Source: Pseudomonas sp. LS-2
GTDB taxonomy: Bacteria > Pseudomonadota > Gammaproteobacteria > Pseudomonadales > Pseudomonadaceae
Length of the DNA: 64,000 nt
Assembly: GCF_003605735.1 (NCBI RefSeq)
Contig: NZ_QXTJ01000031.1
Location: 127,253 to 191,252 of the forward strand
Direction of reading: 5' to 3'
Below are positions 56,559 through 64,000 of this stretch, in pieces. Below the pieces are notes generated by a model that was not told the DNA's origin, ran no database searches, and worked only from the letters and a program-made list of their open reading frames with translations. The position numbers and the translations under genes are program-made. The first letter of the stretch is position 1. Each line of letters starts with the position of its first letter.

Positions 56559-57167
56559 ATGGACAGTCACCACCCTACCCAAGCTTCCAGGAATCTGTTC
56601 ACGTATGACTTCAGCCGTGGCGGCGAGCCCGAGGGCCAGGCAGTTGCTCGTGTGATCTGGCTTACCGGATTGTCCGGGGCAGGCAAATCGACCATCGTCG
56701 ACAGTCTTAACCCGGTGTTGCGCGATCGTGGCCTGAAGACCTGCATTCTAGACGGCGATTCCCTGCGAACCGGTCTTTGCCGTGACCTGGGGTTCACCGA
56801 CCCCGACCGGGACGAAAACGTGCGGCGCGTGGCTGAGGTCGCCTCCCTGATGGCCGACGCCGGGCTGACCGTCATGGTGGCGCTGATCTCACCGAGCCGC
56901 GCCGGCCGCCATCTGGCCCGCTCGATCATCGGCCCCGAGCGCTTCGTCGAGGTGTTCGTCGATGCACCGCTGCAGGTGGCCGAGTCCAGGGATCCCAAGG
57001 GGTTGTATCGTCGTGCCCGGCGCGGCGAGATCAAAGGCTTCACCGGGATCGATTCGCGATATGAAACGCCTGTCTTTCCCGAAGTGCACATTCGCAGCGA
57101 TCAGATCGGTGTGGCAGCGGCTGTCAGGCTGATCGATGACTGGTTGCAACGGTTTAGCGAGCCTTGA
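56559..57167 (+). CDS. cysC: Adenylylsulfate (APS) kinase, stand-alone
   Basis: 202 residues. P-loop GLSGAGKST (37-45), then the APS kinase signature [27 protein letters not shown] (split at the DGD/GL pair), [10 protein letters not shown] with S111, and [25 protein letters not shown] (split at LYRRAR). It phosphorylates APS to PAPS. Pseudomonads normally have their housekeeping APS kinase fused to CysN near cysD. A separate copy as the last gene of a sulfotransferase operon is best read as a dedicated PAPS supply. It is 24 bases after the methyltransferase gene. Confidence 0.93.
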   Translation: MDSHHPTQASRNLFTYDFSRGGEPEGQAVARVIWLTGLSGAGKSTIVDSLNPVLRDRGLKTCILDGDSLRTGLCRDLGFTDPDRDENVRRVAEVASLMADAGLTVMVALISPSRAGRHLARSIIGPERFVEVFVDAPLQVAESRDPKGLYRRARRGEIKGFTGIDSRYETPVFPEVHIRSDQIGVAAAVRLIDDWLQRFSEP

Positions 57168-57277
57168 GGGTGGTTTGAGGCATCGTTGTGCAACGAGCGC
57201 GCACGGCTGTCCGAAAGTCACGCGAAATGGCGCCGCTCTGCCATTATTGAGTCTTCAGTCAATGCTGAGGACGGGCG

Positions 57278-57913
57278 ATGTCCATCGGACAATTGAAAAT
57301 CAACTCCATCCGACTGGTCGGCGGGATGAGCGTGCTCGATTACCTGAATACCTGCGACGGCCGGCGTCCCGGAACCGCGTTGCAGGAGGTCGTGGACAAA
57401 CTGTCGAACCTTGAAGAGATCGTGCATTGGTTCCGGCACGCCGGGCTGATCGAGCCCGTGGAACACGAGCGGCTGGTTGAGCTGGTGCGCAGGTCTTCGT
57501 GGCATTCATTGACGGCGTTCAAGCAGTTGATCGGATTTCGTGAGGCGCTCTATGGCTTGTTTCTGCCGATTGCGTTGAATGACAGGGTTGATCAGGTCGG
57601 CCTGGATGAACTGAACGCGGTGTTGGCGGAGACCGCGGGGCAGCGGCTGTTGGTGCCGACGTCGGCGGGCGTTATTTGGCGCTGGCGGGCGTGTGAGACG
57701 CTGGATGATATGACGGCCGGTTTCAAGGGGCGTCTGGCGGTTCAGGCGGCAGGGCTGCTGACGTCGCCCGATCTCTCTCGATTGAAGGCCTGTGCTACGC
57801 CTGATTGCGATTGGCTGTTTATCGACACATCGAAAAACGGGCGGCGGCGCTGGTGCCAGATGAATGTGTGTGGCGCCAAGGAAAAGGCCAGACGTGCGGT
57901 GGGGCATGTTTAA
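57278..57913 (+). CDS. CGNR zinc-finger / ABATE-domain putative transcriptional regulator
   Basis: 211 residues from ATG with GGGCGATG context. The N-terminal ~130 residues match the ABATE region (LDYLNTCDGRRPG, later LNAVLAETAGQRLLVPT). The C-terminal ~45 residues are the CGNR zinc finger: CATPDCDWLFIDTSKNGRRRWC (ligands C at both ends), then NVCGAKEKAR, where the usual CGNR is CGAK. Such proteins are thought to be stress-related regulators. It lies 110 bases after cysC in the same direction and may belong to, or regulate, the operon. Confidence 0.85.
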   Translation: MSIGQLKINSIRLVGGMSVLDYLNTCDGRRPGTALQEVVDKLSNLEEIVHWFRHAGLIEPVEHERLVELVRRSSWHSLTAFKQLIGFREALYGLFLPIALNDRVDQVGLDELNAVLAETAGQRLLVPTSAGVIWRWRACETLDDMTAGFKGRLAVQAAGLLTSPDLSRLKACATPDCDWLFIDTSKNGRRRWCQMNVCGAKEKARRAVGHV

Positions 57914-58105
57914 TAGAGACTGGCCATCCTTGATTGATCAGCGGGCGGTCACTGCTTCAGCCTGACAGGCGCCCCGACCCCCATAAATACGGGTCTGACC
58001 CTCTGCCCGTAAAAACCATGGAACCTGCTCCGGTCTCAAGCTTCATATCTCTTGTTCAAGGCTGTCGCGGCACCGGTCGCGACGAAATGCACAGAGAGCA
58101 CACGC

Positions 58106-59023
58106 ATGAGCGATATCCGTATCGGCATCTCGGGCTGGCGCTATGTGCCGTGGCGTGGGGATTTCTACCCGGAAGGTCTGGCCCAGAAAAACGAGCTTAA
58201 ATTCGCCTCCAGAGCGGTGAACAGCATTGAGATCAATGGCTCGTTCTACTCTCTGCAGTCGCCGGACCTGTATGCCCGCTGGTACGCCGATACACCCAAG
58301 GGGTTCGTCTTCAGTCTCAAGGGGCCGCGCTACATCACTCACGTCCGGCGCTTGAATGACGTGGGTGAAGCCCTGGCCAACTTTTTCGCCTCGGGCATTT
58401 TCAAACTCAGGGAGAAGCTTGGCCCGATTCTTTGGCAGTTCCCGCCCAACTTCAAATTCGATGCCGAGAAGTTCGAGGCCTTCCTGAAGCTCTTGCCCTT
58501 TGACGGCACGTCCGCCAAGGCCTGCGCCAAACAGTGCGCGGCGCGGATGGAAAAGCCCGGTTATCTGGACATACCTGCCAAGGCTCGTCTTCGGCACGCA
58601 GTCGAGATCCGTCACGAAAGCTTCGCCGTTGCCGAATTCATCGACCTGCTGCGCACCTACAACGTGGCGTTGGTGGTCGCTGACACGGCCGGCAAGTGGC
58701 CGTACATGGAAGACCTGACGAGCAACTTCGTTTACCTGCGCCTGCATGGTGACAAACAACTCTACGCCAGCGGTTACACGCCCAAGGCCATCAAGCGCTG
58801 GGGTGATCGCATCGAGCGCTGGAGCCACGGCAGTCAGCCCGACGACGCACACGTCACCGATGCCAAGGCCGTTCGCCCGCGCAAGTCGCGGGACGTCTAC
58901 TGCTACTTCGACAACGACATCAAAGTCCGCGCGCCCTACGACGCTCGCAAATTGCTTGAGCGCTTCGGGCTGGCCGACGATCTGGAAGTCGCCCCGGGCG
59001 ATCTGCAAGGAGTGAAGTTTTGA
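58106..59023 (+). CDS. DUF72 domain-containing protein (YecE-like)
   Basis: 305 residues from MSDIRIGISGWRY at 58106 (GAGAGCACACGC upstream; an earlier in-frame start at 58052 is less likely). It is a DUF72 TIM-barrel-like protein with ISGWRYVPWRGDFYPEGL, INGSFYSLQSP and KGPRYITHVRRL near the N-terminus, and a YLRLHGDKQLYASGYTP and CYFDNDIK region near the C-terminus. Function unknown; some members are suggested to bind nucleic acid or act in stress. First gene of a coupled chain with the YbhP-, ClsB- and YbhN-like genes. The 190-base gap before it shows no gene. Confidence 0.88.
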   Translation: MSDIRIGISGWRYVPWRGDFYPEGLAQKNELKFASRAVNSIEINGSFYSLQSPDLYARWYADTPKGFVFSLKGPRYITHVRRLNDVGEALANFFASGIFKLREKLGPILWQFPPNFKFDAEKFEAFLKLLPFDGTSAKACAKQCAARMEKPGYLDIPAKARLRHAVEIRHESFAVAEFIDLLRTYNVALVVADTAGKWPYMEDLTSNFVYLRLHGDKQLYASGYTPKAIKRWGDRIERWSHGSQPDDAHVTDAKAVRPRKSRDVYCYFDNDIKVRAPYDARKLLERFGLADDLEVAPGDLQGVKF

Positions 59024-59814
59024 CCAGTGCCCTCATCCCCGAAGACATCGCCGGCCGACGGCAGAAGGCTTCGACTGACGTCACGCTCAATGTGCTGACC
59101 ATGAACATGCACATGGGCTTCGGTTTCCTCAACCGGCGCTTCATCCTGCCCGAGCTGCGCGATGCGGTGCGCAGCGTGTCGGCGGACGTGGTGTTTCTGC
59201 AGGAAGTCCACGGCGAGCAGCAGAACCATGCGCAGAAGGTGAAAGACTGGCCGACCATGTCGCAGTACGAGTTTCTCGCCGACAGCATGTGGAAAGATTT
59301 CGCCTATGGCCGCAACGCGGTCTATCCCCACGGCCATCACGGCAATGCCTTGCTGTCGAAGTACCCGATCGTGCGTCACGAGAACCTCGACGTCTCGATC
59401 CTCGGCACCGAGGAGCGTGGGCTGTTGCATTGCGTGCTACAGGTGCCCGGCTTCGGCGAAGTACACGCGATCTGTGTGCACCTGGGGCTCAAGGAGGTCC
59501 ACCGCCAGCAGCAGTTGTCCCTGATGGCGGATCTGGTCTCGCGTCTGCCTCCGGAAGCGCCGGTGATCATTGCCGGGGACTTCAATGACTGGCGGCAGAA
59601 GGCCGACGGTGTGCTGCGCCCGACCGGTCTGCGCGAGGTGTTCGTCGAGTCGTTCGGCGCCCCCGCGAAAAGCTTTCCGGCGCGTTTCCCGCTCTTGCGG
59701 CTGGACCGGATCTACGTGCGCAACGTCAAGACGCGGTCCCCCAAAGTATTGTCCAACCGACCCTGGTCGCACCTTTCCGATCACGCGCCGCTGGCGGTGG
59801 AGGTTTCGCTATGA
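59020..59814 (+). CDS. Endonuclease/exonuclease/phosphatase family protein (YbhP-like)
   Basis: 264 residues starting with TTG at 59020 (TTGA overlap with the DUF72 stop, AGGAG 8 bases upstream). Metal-dependent phosphodiesterase motifs are visible: NVLTMNMHMG, VVFLQEVHGEQ (the Glu), VIIAGDFNDW (the Asp/Asn pair) and SDHAPLAVEV (the His). In E. coli ybhP precedes clsB (ybhO) and ybhN in the same way. The role of YbhP is unknown; a phospholipid headgroup phosphodiesterase is plausible given the neighbours. Confidence 0.88.
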   Translation: MTSALIPEDIAGRRQKASTDVTLNVLTMNMHMGFGFLNRRFILPELRDAVRSVSADVVFLQEVHGEQQNHAQKVKDWPTMSQYEFLADSMWKDFAYGRNAVYPHGHHGNALLSKYPIVRHENLDVSILGTEERGLLHCVLQVPGFGEVHAICVHLGLKEVHRQQQLSLMADLVSRLPPEAPVIIAGDFNDWRQKADGVLRPTGLREVFVESFGAPAKSFPARFPLLRLDRIYVRNVKTRSPKVLSNRPWSHLSDHAPLAVEVSL

Positions 59815-61061
59815 AGGCTAATGGTTCCCAGTGCGGCGTCTGGCAGGACGGCAACTCGGTTGAGTTGCTGATCAATGGCGAAGACTTCTTCACCAAGGTC
59901 TTCGAGTGCATTCGTGCCGCGCGACGTGAGGTCTTGCTGGAGACCTTCATCATCTTCGAGGACCGCGTTGGCGAGGGCTTGCAGCAAGCGGTGATCGAAG
60001 CCGCCAGCCGCGGTGTGCGGGTGGTGATCACGGTGGATGACTACGGCACCAGCGATCTGAGTTCCGCATTCGTCGCGCAGATGATCGACGCGGGGGTACA
60101 GATTCAGTTGTTCGATCCACGCCCGAAATTCATGGGCATGCGCACCAATCTTTTCCGTCGTCTGCACCGCAAGGTGGTGGTGATCGACGCCGAACTGGCC
60201 TTCATGGGCGGCATCAACTACAGCGTCGATCACATGTCCGACACCGGCATCACGGCCAAGCAGGACTACGCCGTGCTGGTGCGCGGTCCCATCGTCGCTG
60301 ACATCTATCGCTCCACGCTGGGCATGCTCGGGCCGGCACTGCGCGGGTCGTTTGCGCCGCTCAAAGTGGTGACTCGCCAGGCCGGTAGCGCGCGGATGCT
60401 GCTGGCAGAGCGGGACAATCGCCTGCACACCACCGACATCGAGGAGCAGTATCTGCTGGCCATGCGCAGCGCCACCCAGCGCATCACCATTGCCAACGCG
60501 TACTTTTTTCCCAGTTACCGCTTTCTGCGTGAACTGCGCAACGCGGCCCGGCGCGGTGTCAAGGTCACGCTGATTCTGCAAGGCCAGCCGGACATGCCGT
60601 TCGTGCGCATGTGCTCGCGTCTGACCTACACCTGGCTACTGCGCGAAGGCGTGGTGATTCACGAATACAAGCAGCGGGCGCTGCACGGCAAAGTCGCATT
60701 GATCGATCAGGAATGGTCGACCGTGGGCTCGAGCAATCTGGACCCCTTGAGCCTGGCGCTGAACCTGGAAGCCAACCTGTTCATTCGCGATCACGCGCTC
60801 AATCAGCATCTGCATGAGCACCTGCGAGAGCTGGCGGCCGCACACAGCAAGCAGGTCAACCTCAAGGGGCTGGCGAAAGGGCAGTGGTGGCGAGCGCCGA
60901 TGATCTTCTTCAGTTTTCACTTTCTGCGCCACTTCCCCGCCATCGCCGGGTTGTTTCCGGTGCACGGGCCGCGCCTGAAGCCGTTGCGCGCGCCGGATGT
61001 GATTCCGGACGCCCAGGCGCTCAAGAGCGGGCTGGCCTCTGACCAGGAGAAGTCACTATGA
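59811..61061 (+). CDS. clsB: Cardiolipin synthase B-like phospholipase D enzyme
   Basis: 416 residues, ATGA-coupled to the previous gene. Two HKD motifs: HRKVVVIDAELAFMGG (about residue 116) and HGKVALIDQEWSTVGSSN (about 288), each followed by a GG/GS loop as in bacterial cardiolipin synthases of the ClsB type without N-terminal membrane helices. It probably condenses phosphatidyl groups to cardiolipin at the inner membrane. The gene's place between YbhP- and YbhN-like genes matches E. coli ybhPON. Confidence 0.92.
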   Translation: MKANGSQCGVWQDGNSVELLINGEDFFTKVFECIRAARREVLLETFIIFEDRVGEGLQQAVIEAASRGVRVVITVDDYGTSDLSSAFVAQMIDAGVQIQLFDPRPKFMGMRTNLFRRLHRKVVVIDAELAFMGGINYSVDHMSDTGITAKQDYAVLVRGPIVADIYRSTLGMLGPALRGSFAPLKVVTRQAGSARMLLAERDNRLHTTDIEEQYLLAMRSATQRITIANAYFFPSYRFLRELRNAARRGVKVTLILQGQPDMPFVRMCSRLTYTWLLREGVVIHEYKQRALHGKVALIDQEWSTVGSSNLDPLSLALNLEANLFIRDHALNQHLHEHLRELAAAHSKQVNLKGLAKGQWWRAPMIFFSFHFLRHFPAIAGLFPVHGPRLKPLRAPDVIPDAQALKSGLASDQEKSL

Positions 61062-62065
61062 GCGGGGTATCGCAAGCATCGACTGCGCAGGACAAATCGC
61101 CGGCGTCGAACAAACATGGCGCCTGGCTGAAATGGGCCAAGCGTGGTTTCACCCTGTTTTTCTTCATTGCGGTGCCGGTGCTGTTGTTCATGCTGGTGAA
61201 GAATCTGGACTGGAAAGAAGTCGCCCATGCGCTGGAGTCGTACAAGGCGAGCACGCTTGCGCTGGGCTTTCTGGTCGCGGCCGGCAGCTATCTGACCTAT
61301 TGCGGCTTCGATGTGCTGGCCCGCAGATACACCGAGCACAAGCTGTCGGTGGCGCAGATCGTCCCCGTGACGTTCGTCTGTTACGCGTTCAACCTCAACC
61401 TCAGTTCGTGGGTCGGGGGTATCGCGCTGCGCTACCGGTTGTATTCCCGGCTCGGGCTGGACGTGCCGACTATCACGCGGATACTCAGCCTGAGTCTGAT
61501 CACCAACTGGCTGGGCTACATGCTGCTGGCGGGGTTCGTGTTCGCCGGTGGCTTCATCGACTTGCCAGAGGGCTGGAAGATCGGTGATACCACGCTGCAA
61601 TTGATCGGCTTCGTGCTACTGGCGGTGTGCTTCGGCTATTTCCTGGCGTGCCGGTTCTCCAAACGACGCACCTGGACGATTCGCAAGCAGAAACTGGTGC
61701 TGCCGTCGCTCAATCAGGCGCTGCGTCAGGCGCTGCTGGGAGCGTTGAACTGGGGGCTGATGGCGCTGCTGATTTTCATCCTGCTGCCGGAAAAGGCGTT
61801 CTATCCCGCCGTGCTGGGAATCCTGCTGATCAGCAGCATCGCCGGGGTCATCGCGCACATTCCGGCCGGGCTCGGGGTGCTGGAAACCGTGTTCATCACC
61901 CTCATGCAGCACCAGTTCAGCAAAGGCCAGTTGCTGGCTGCGCTGATCGGGTATCGCGTGATCTATTTTCTGATCCCGCTGATGCTGGCGGTGATGGTGT
62001 ATCTGATTCTCGAGAACCGCGCCAAGGCGATGCGCAGCAAGAATGAGGCGCGTGGGGCTGATTGA
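61058..62065 (+). CDS. YbhN/UPF0104 family inner-membrane protein (lysylphosphatidylglycerol synthase TM-like)
   Basis: 335 residues, ATGA-coupled to clsB. It has about eight hydrophobic helices: FTLFFFIAVPVLLFMLV near the start, then LGFLVAAGSYLTYCGFDVLARR, ISSIAGVIAHIPAGLGVLETVF (the conserved IPAGLG motif of the family) and VIYFLIPLMLAVMVYLIL at the end. E. coli YbhN is encoded beside clsB; relatives include the flippase half of MprF. It may move or present the lipid product. Basic, charged C-terminus. Confidence 0.88.
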   Translation: MSGVSQASTAQDKSPASNKHGAWLKWAKRGFTLFFFIAVPVLLFMLVKNLDWKEVAHALESYKASTLALGFLVAAGSYLTYCGFDVLARRYTEHKLSVAQIVPVTFVCYAFNLNLSSWVGGIALRYRLYSRLGLDVPTITRILSLSLITNWLGYMLLAGFVFAGGFIDLPEGWKIGDTTLQLIGFVLLAVCFGYFLACRFSKRRTWTIRKQKLVLPSLNQALRQALLGALNWGLMALLIFILLPEKAFYPAVLGILLISSIAGVIAHIPAGLGVLETVFITLMQHQFSKGQLLAALIGYRVIYFLIPLMLAVMVYLILENRAKAMRSKNEARGAD

Positions 62066-62127
62066 TTGCCGAATCTTGATTGCCGAATCGACCGCTGATT
62101 GACGAATACTGATTGCCGGATCGACCT

Positions 62128-62197
62128 CTGTAGCAGCACGGCTTGCCGGCGGTGGCGATCTCAAGGATGTCACCGCCGCAAAGCCGGACTGCTACAA
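62128..62197. repeat. REPIN
   Basis: CTGTAGCAGCACGGCTTGCC faces GCAAAGCCGGACTGCTACAA across ~30 bases; same family as 22879. Upstream (62068-62125) are three loose copies of TGATTGCCG(A/G)ATC. Confidence 0.8.
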
Positions 62198-62228
62198 GAA
62201 ATGTGTGTGGCGCCCTGAATTTCGATGC

Positions 62229-63542
62229 TCAATCCTTCCCGGCAAACATCCGCACGGCATCCACAGCCTCATGGGTACCGTTGCTGATCTGCACGATGGC
62301 CGAACCCGCCTGGTCAGCCAGGTCCACACCTTTGGCCGCGTTGCTGCGGGTGTTGTCCATGCTGACGATCGCCTGACGGGTCTCGCTCTGGATCAACTGG
62401 ATCATCTCGGAGATTTCCTGGGTCGAACGGCTGGTGCGTCCGGCCAGTTGCCGCACTTCGTCGGCCACCACGGCAAACCCCCGCCCCTGATCCCCGGCAC
62501 GCGCAGCTTCGATGGCGGCGTTGAGCGCCAGCAGGTTGGTCTGATCGGCGATGCTGTGAATGGTGTTGACGATGGCCGTGATCTGTTCGGAGCGTTCGCC
62601 CAGTTGGCCGATGATCCGCGAAGAATCATCGATGTTTCGTGAGATCTGTCGCATTTCGCTCGCCGCCTGCTGGATCACCTGAGTGCCTTGCTCGGCGACT
62701 TTCTGAGTCTGCACCGAGATGTGATAGGCCTGGGCGGCACTGTGGGAATCCTGCTCGTGTTTCTCGATGCGCGCGGTGACGTCAGAGGCGAACTTCACCA
62801 CTTTGCACAGCTTGCCGCTGGCGTCGTAGACCGGGTTGTAGGACGCCTCCAGCCAGAGCGTCTGGCCATGCTTGCCAACGCGCTTGAACTGGCCGCTGAA
62901 AAACTCGCCCTTGTTCAGACGTCGCCAGAAATCCTGATACTCGCTGCCGCTCGCCAGTTCGGCGGGGCAGAGCAATCTGTGGTTCTTGCCGAGCAGTTCC
63001 TGACGGCCGTAACCCATCAGGCGCAACAGATTATCGTTGGCGGCGATGATGCGCCCATCCAGATCGAACTCGATCACCGCCATCGCGCGATCGATGGCCT
63101 GCAGCTTGTTGCGCGCTTCGTTCTCTTCGCGAAGCTTTTCGGTGACGTCCATCGCGTATTTGACCACTTTCACCACGTTGCCGTTGGCGTCCCGAATCGG
63201 GTTGTAGCTCGCTTCCAGCCACACGGTAGTGCCATCGCCTGCCACGCGCTGAAAGGTTTGTGAGACGAACTCGCCATTGCGCAGGCGCGACCACAGCTGA
63301 GCGTACTCATTGCTGCGTGCATGTTCGGGAGTGCAGAACATGCGGTGTTCCTTGCCGATCACCTGCTCGGAGCGATAGCGCATGGTCTTGAAGAAGTTGT
63401 CGTTGGCGCTGAGCACGATGCCATTGAGGTCAAACTCGATGCTGGCCATCGCACGGTTGATGGCTTCCAGCAGACTGGCCTGATGGGCGACGGTCAGTTG
63501 CAGGTCCTGGATGACTTTGTTCTTGGACGAGTCGAAAAACAT
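62229..63542 (-). CDS. Soluble chemoreceptor with two PAS domains (BdlA-like)
   Basis: 437 residues with no transmembrane segment. Two PAS domains repeat the same plan: [20 protein letters not shown] (about residues 31-50) with [25 protein letters not shown], and [20 protein letters not shown] with [25 protein letters not shown]. The MCP signalling domain follows, with the hairpin tip [34 protein letters not shown] (split at the conserved EAARAG). This is the PAS-PAS-MCP order and length of P. aeruginosa BdlA, the biofilm-dispersal receptor. It could equally be an energy-taxis receptor. No methylation-site call was made. Single gene. Confidence 0.85.
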   Translation of the reverse strand: MFFDSSKNKVIQDLQLTVAHQASLLEAINRAMASIEFDLNGIVLSANDNFFKTMRYRSEQVIGKEHRMFCTPEHARSNEYAQLWSRLRNGEFVSQTFQRVAGDGTTVWLEASYNPIRDANGNVVKVVKYAMDVTEKLREENEARNKLQAIDRAMAVIEFDLDGRIIAANDNLLRLMGYGRQELLGKNHRLLCPAELASGSEYQDFWRRLNKGEFFSGQFKRVGKHGQTLWLEASYNPVYDASGKLCKVVKFASDVTARIEKHEQDSHSAAQAYHISVQTQKVAEQGTQVIQQAASEMRQISRNIDDSSRIIGQLGERSEQITAIVNTIHSIADQTNLLALNAAIEAARAGDQGRGFAVVADEVRQLAGRTSRSTQEISEMIQLIQSETRQAIVSMDNTRSNAAKGVDLADQAGSAIVQISNGTHEAVDAVRMFAGKD

Positions 63543-63734
63543 GATGGCGGCTCAGGCAAGTGGAACGACAGGGATTCCGTTCCGTGGCCTTTGGAGCACA
63601 GGTCAATGCTCAGCTGCGGTTTCCGTTTGCAGTGCAGAGATCATCACAAACGTGATATCAAAAAGCTACACAAATCTTGTACAGCTCGTCGGGTTTGTAC
63701 AGCTTTAGTGAGAGGGGTCGATTCGGACCGTAGG

Positions 63735-64000
63735 CCTGCTGATCCGGCACAGCCTGTCTTTTGATTTCTGACTGGAGGTCAGGTGATTCAGCACTGCGTG
63801 CTTTTGAGTCTGATCGGAGGCCAGGTGATTCAGCACTGCCTGTCTTTTGATTCTGGCCGGAGGCCAGGTGTTTCAGCACAGCCTGTCTTTTGATTCTGAC
63901 CGGAACCCTGCTGATCCAGCACAGCCTGTCTTTTAAGTCTGACCAGAACCCTACTGTCCAGCACAGCCTGCTTTTGATTCTGGCCGGAGGCCGTGGGAGC
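63735..64000. repeat. Tandem array of a ~43 bp repeat, continuing past the window
   Basis: Six imperfect head-to-tail units, each with (G/T)ATCCAGCAC-like AGC, then CTGTCTTTTGATTCTG and CCGGAGGCCAGG. Unit starts lie near 63739, 63784, 63826, 63869, 63912 and 63953. The last unit runs into the GCCGTGGGAGC start of the REP family seen at 41051. No gene crosses it. Confidence 0.75.

Noticed and set aside
57168..57277. Possibility that the CGNR regulator gene is the seventh gene of the sulfotransferase operon
   Set aside because: It has the same orientation, but the 110-base gap is larger than any inside the operon, so I list it separately as a possible regulator.
63735..64000. Repeat array that could be taken for a CRISPR
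   Set aside because: Units are directly adjacent, about 43 bp and diverged, without unique spacers and without cas genes nearby; it is a degenerate tandem repeat.

Overview
The window is a 64 kb stretch of a Pseudomonas chromosome, most likely from the fluorescens/syringae side of the genus. The evidence is the gene order folD - tRNA-Arg/His/Leu - tig - clpP - clpX - lon - hupB - ppiD - fabI - yej, the rnhA-dnaQ and yafS-gloB neighbourhoods, numerous Pseudomonas-type REP/REPIN sequences, and accessory genes typical of that group (DUF6543 toxin, phnWX, DUF2790, CGNR regulator).

Layout. 1-2.4 kb: the end of a glycerol-type ABC uptake operon (permease, DUF2160 protein, binding protein). 3.2-15.3 kb: core genes for one-carbon metabolism, tRNAs, protein folding and degradation (trigger factor, ClpXP, Lon with a heat-shock-like promoter), HU-beta, PpiD and FabI. 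Two related ~630 bp inverted-repeat elements sit in the two convergent junctions of this block. 15.4-22.8 kb: a yej-type peptide ABC importer with two different binding proteins. 23-28.7 kb: MltD, GloB, a YafS-like methyltransferase, RNase HI, DNA polymerase III epsilon and a streptothricin-acetyltransferase-like GNAT. 29-32.8 kb: an FMN reductase and 2-aminoethylphosphonate breakdown (phnW, phnX, LysR regulator). 33-38.4 kb: a giant DUF6543 ('dermonecrotic') toxin gene whose N-terminal part is split off by a frameshift at a G6 tract, with an HExxH protease-like C-terminus and a deleted copy of its tip directly behind it. 38.4-41.8 kb: acyl-CoA dehydrogenase and 3-hydroxyisobutyryl-CoA hydrolase-like genes (valine/branched-chain catabolism) and a TetR regulator. 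42-44.8 kb: a fused EgtB-EgtD ergothioneine gene and a DUF427 gene. 45-51.4 kb: orphan XdhC, an EmrB/EmrA-type efflux pair, DUF2790 and DipZ.

The most notable region is 51.9-57.2 kb. Six tightly packed or overlapping genes encode a transaldolase-like enzyme, a PAPS-type sulfotransferase, an SDR dehydrogenase, a saccharopine-dehydrogenase-like Rossmann protein, a glycine-N-methyltransferase-like enzyme and a dedicated APS kinase (CysC). They lie behind an AT-rich, dyad-rich leader and a strong terminator. I read this as a biosynthetic operon for a small sulfated, probably N-methylated metabolite that I cannot match to any described pathway. A CGNR-type regulator follows it.

58.1-62.1 kb: a translationally coupled chain of DUF72, YbhP-like, ClsB-like and YbhN-like genes for envelope lipids. 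62.2-63.5 kb: a soluble PAS-PAS chemoreceptor resembling BdlA. The window ends in a ~43 bp tandem repeat array whose unit also occurs near 41.0 kb. All functional calls rest on sequence motifs and gene order read by eye; no database search was run.
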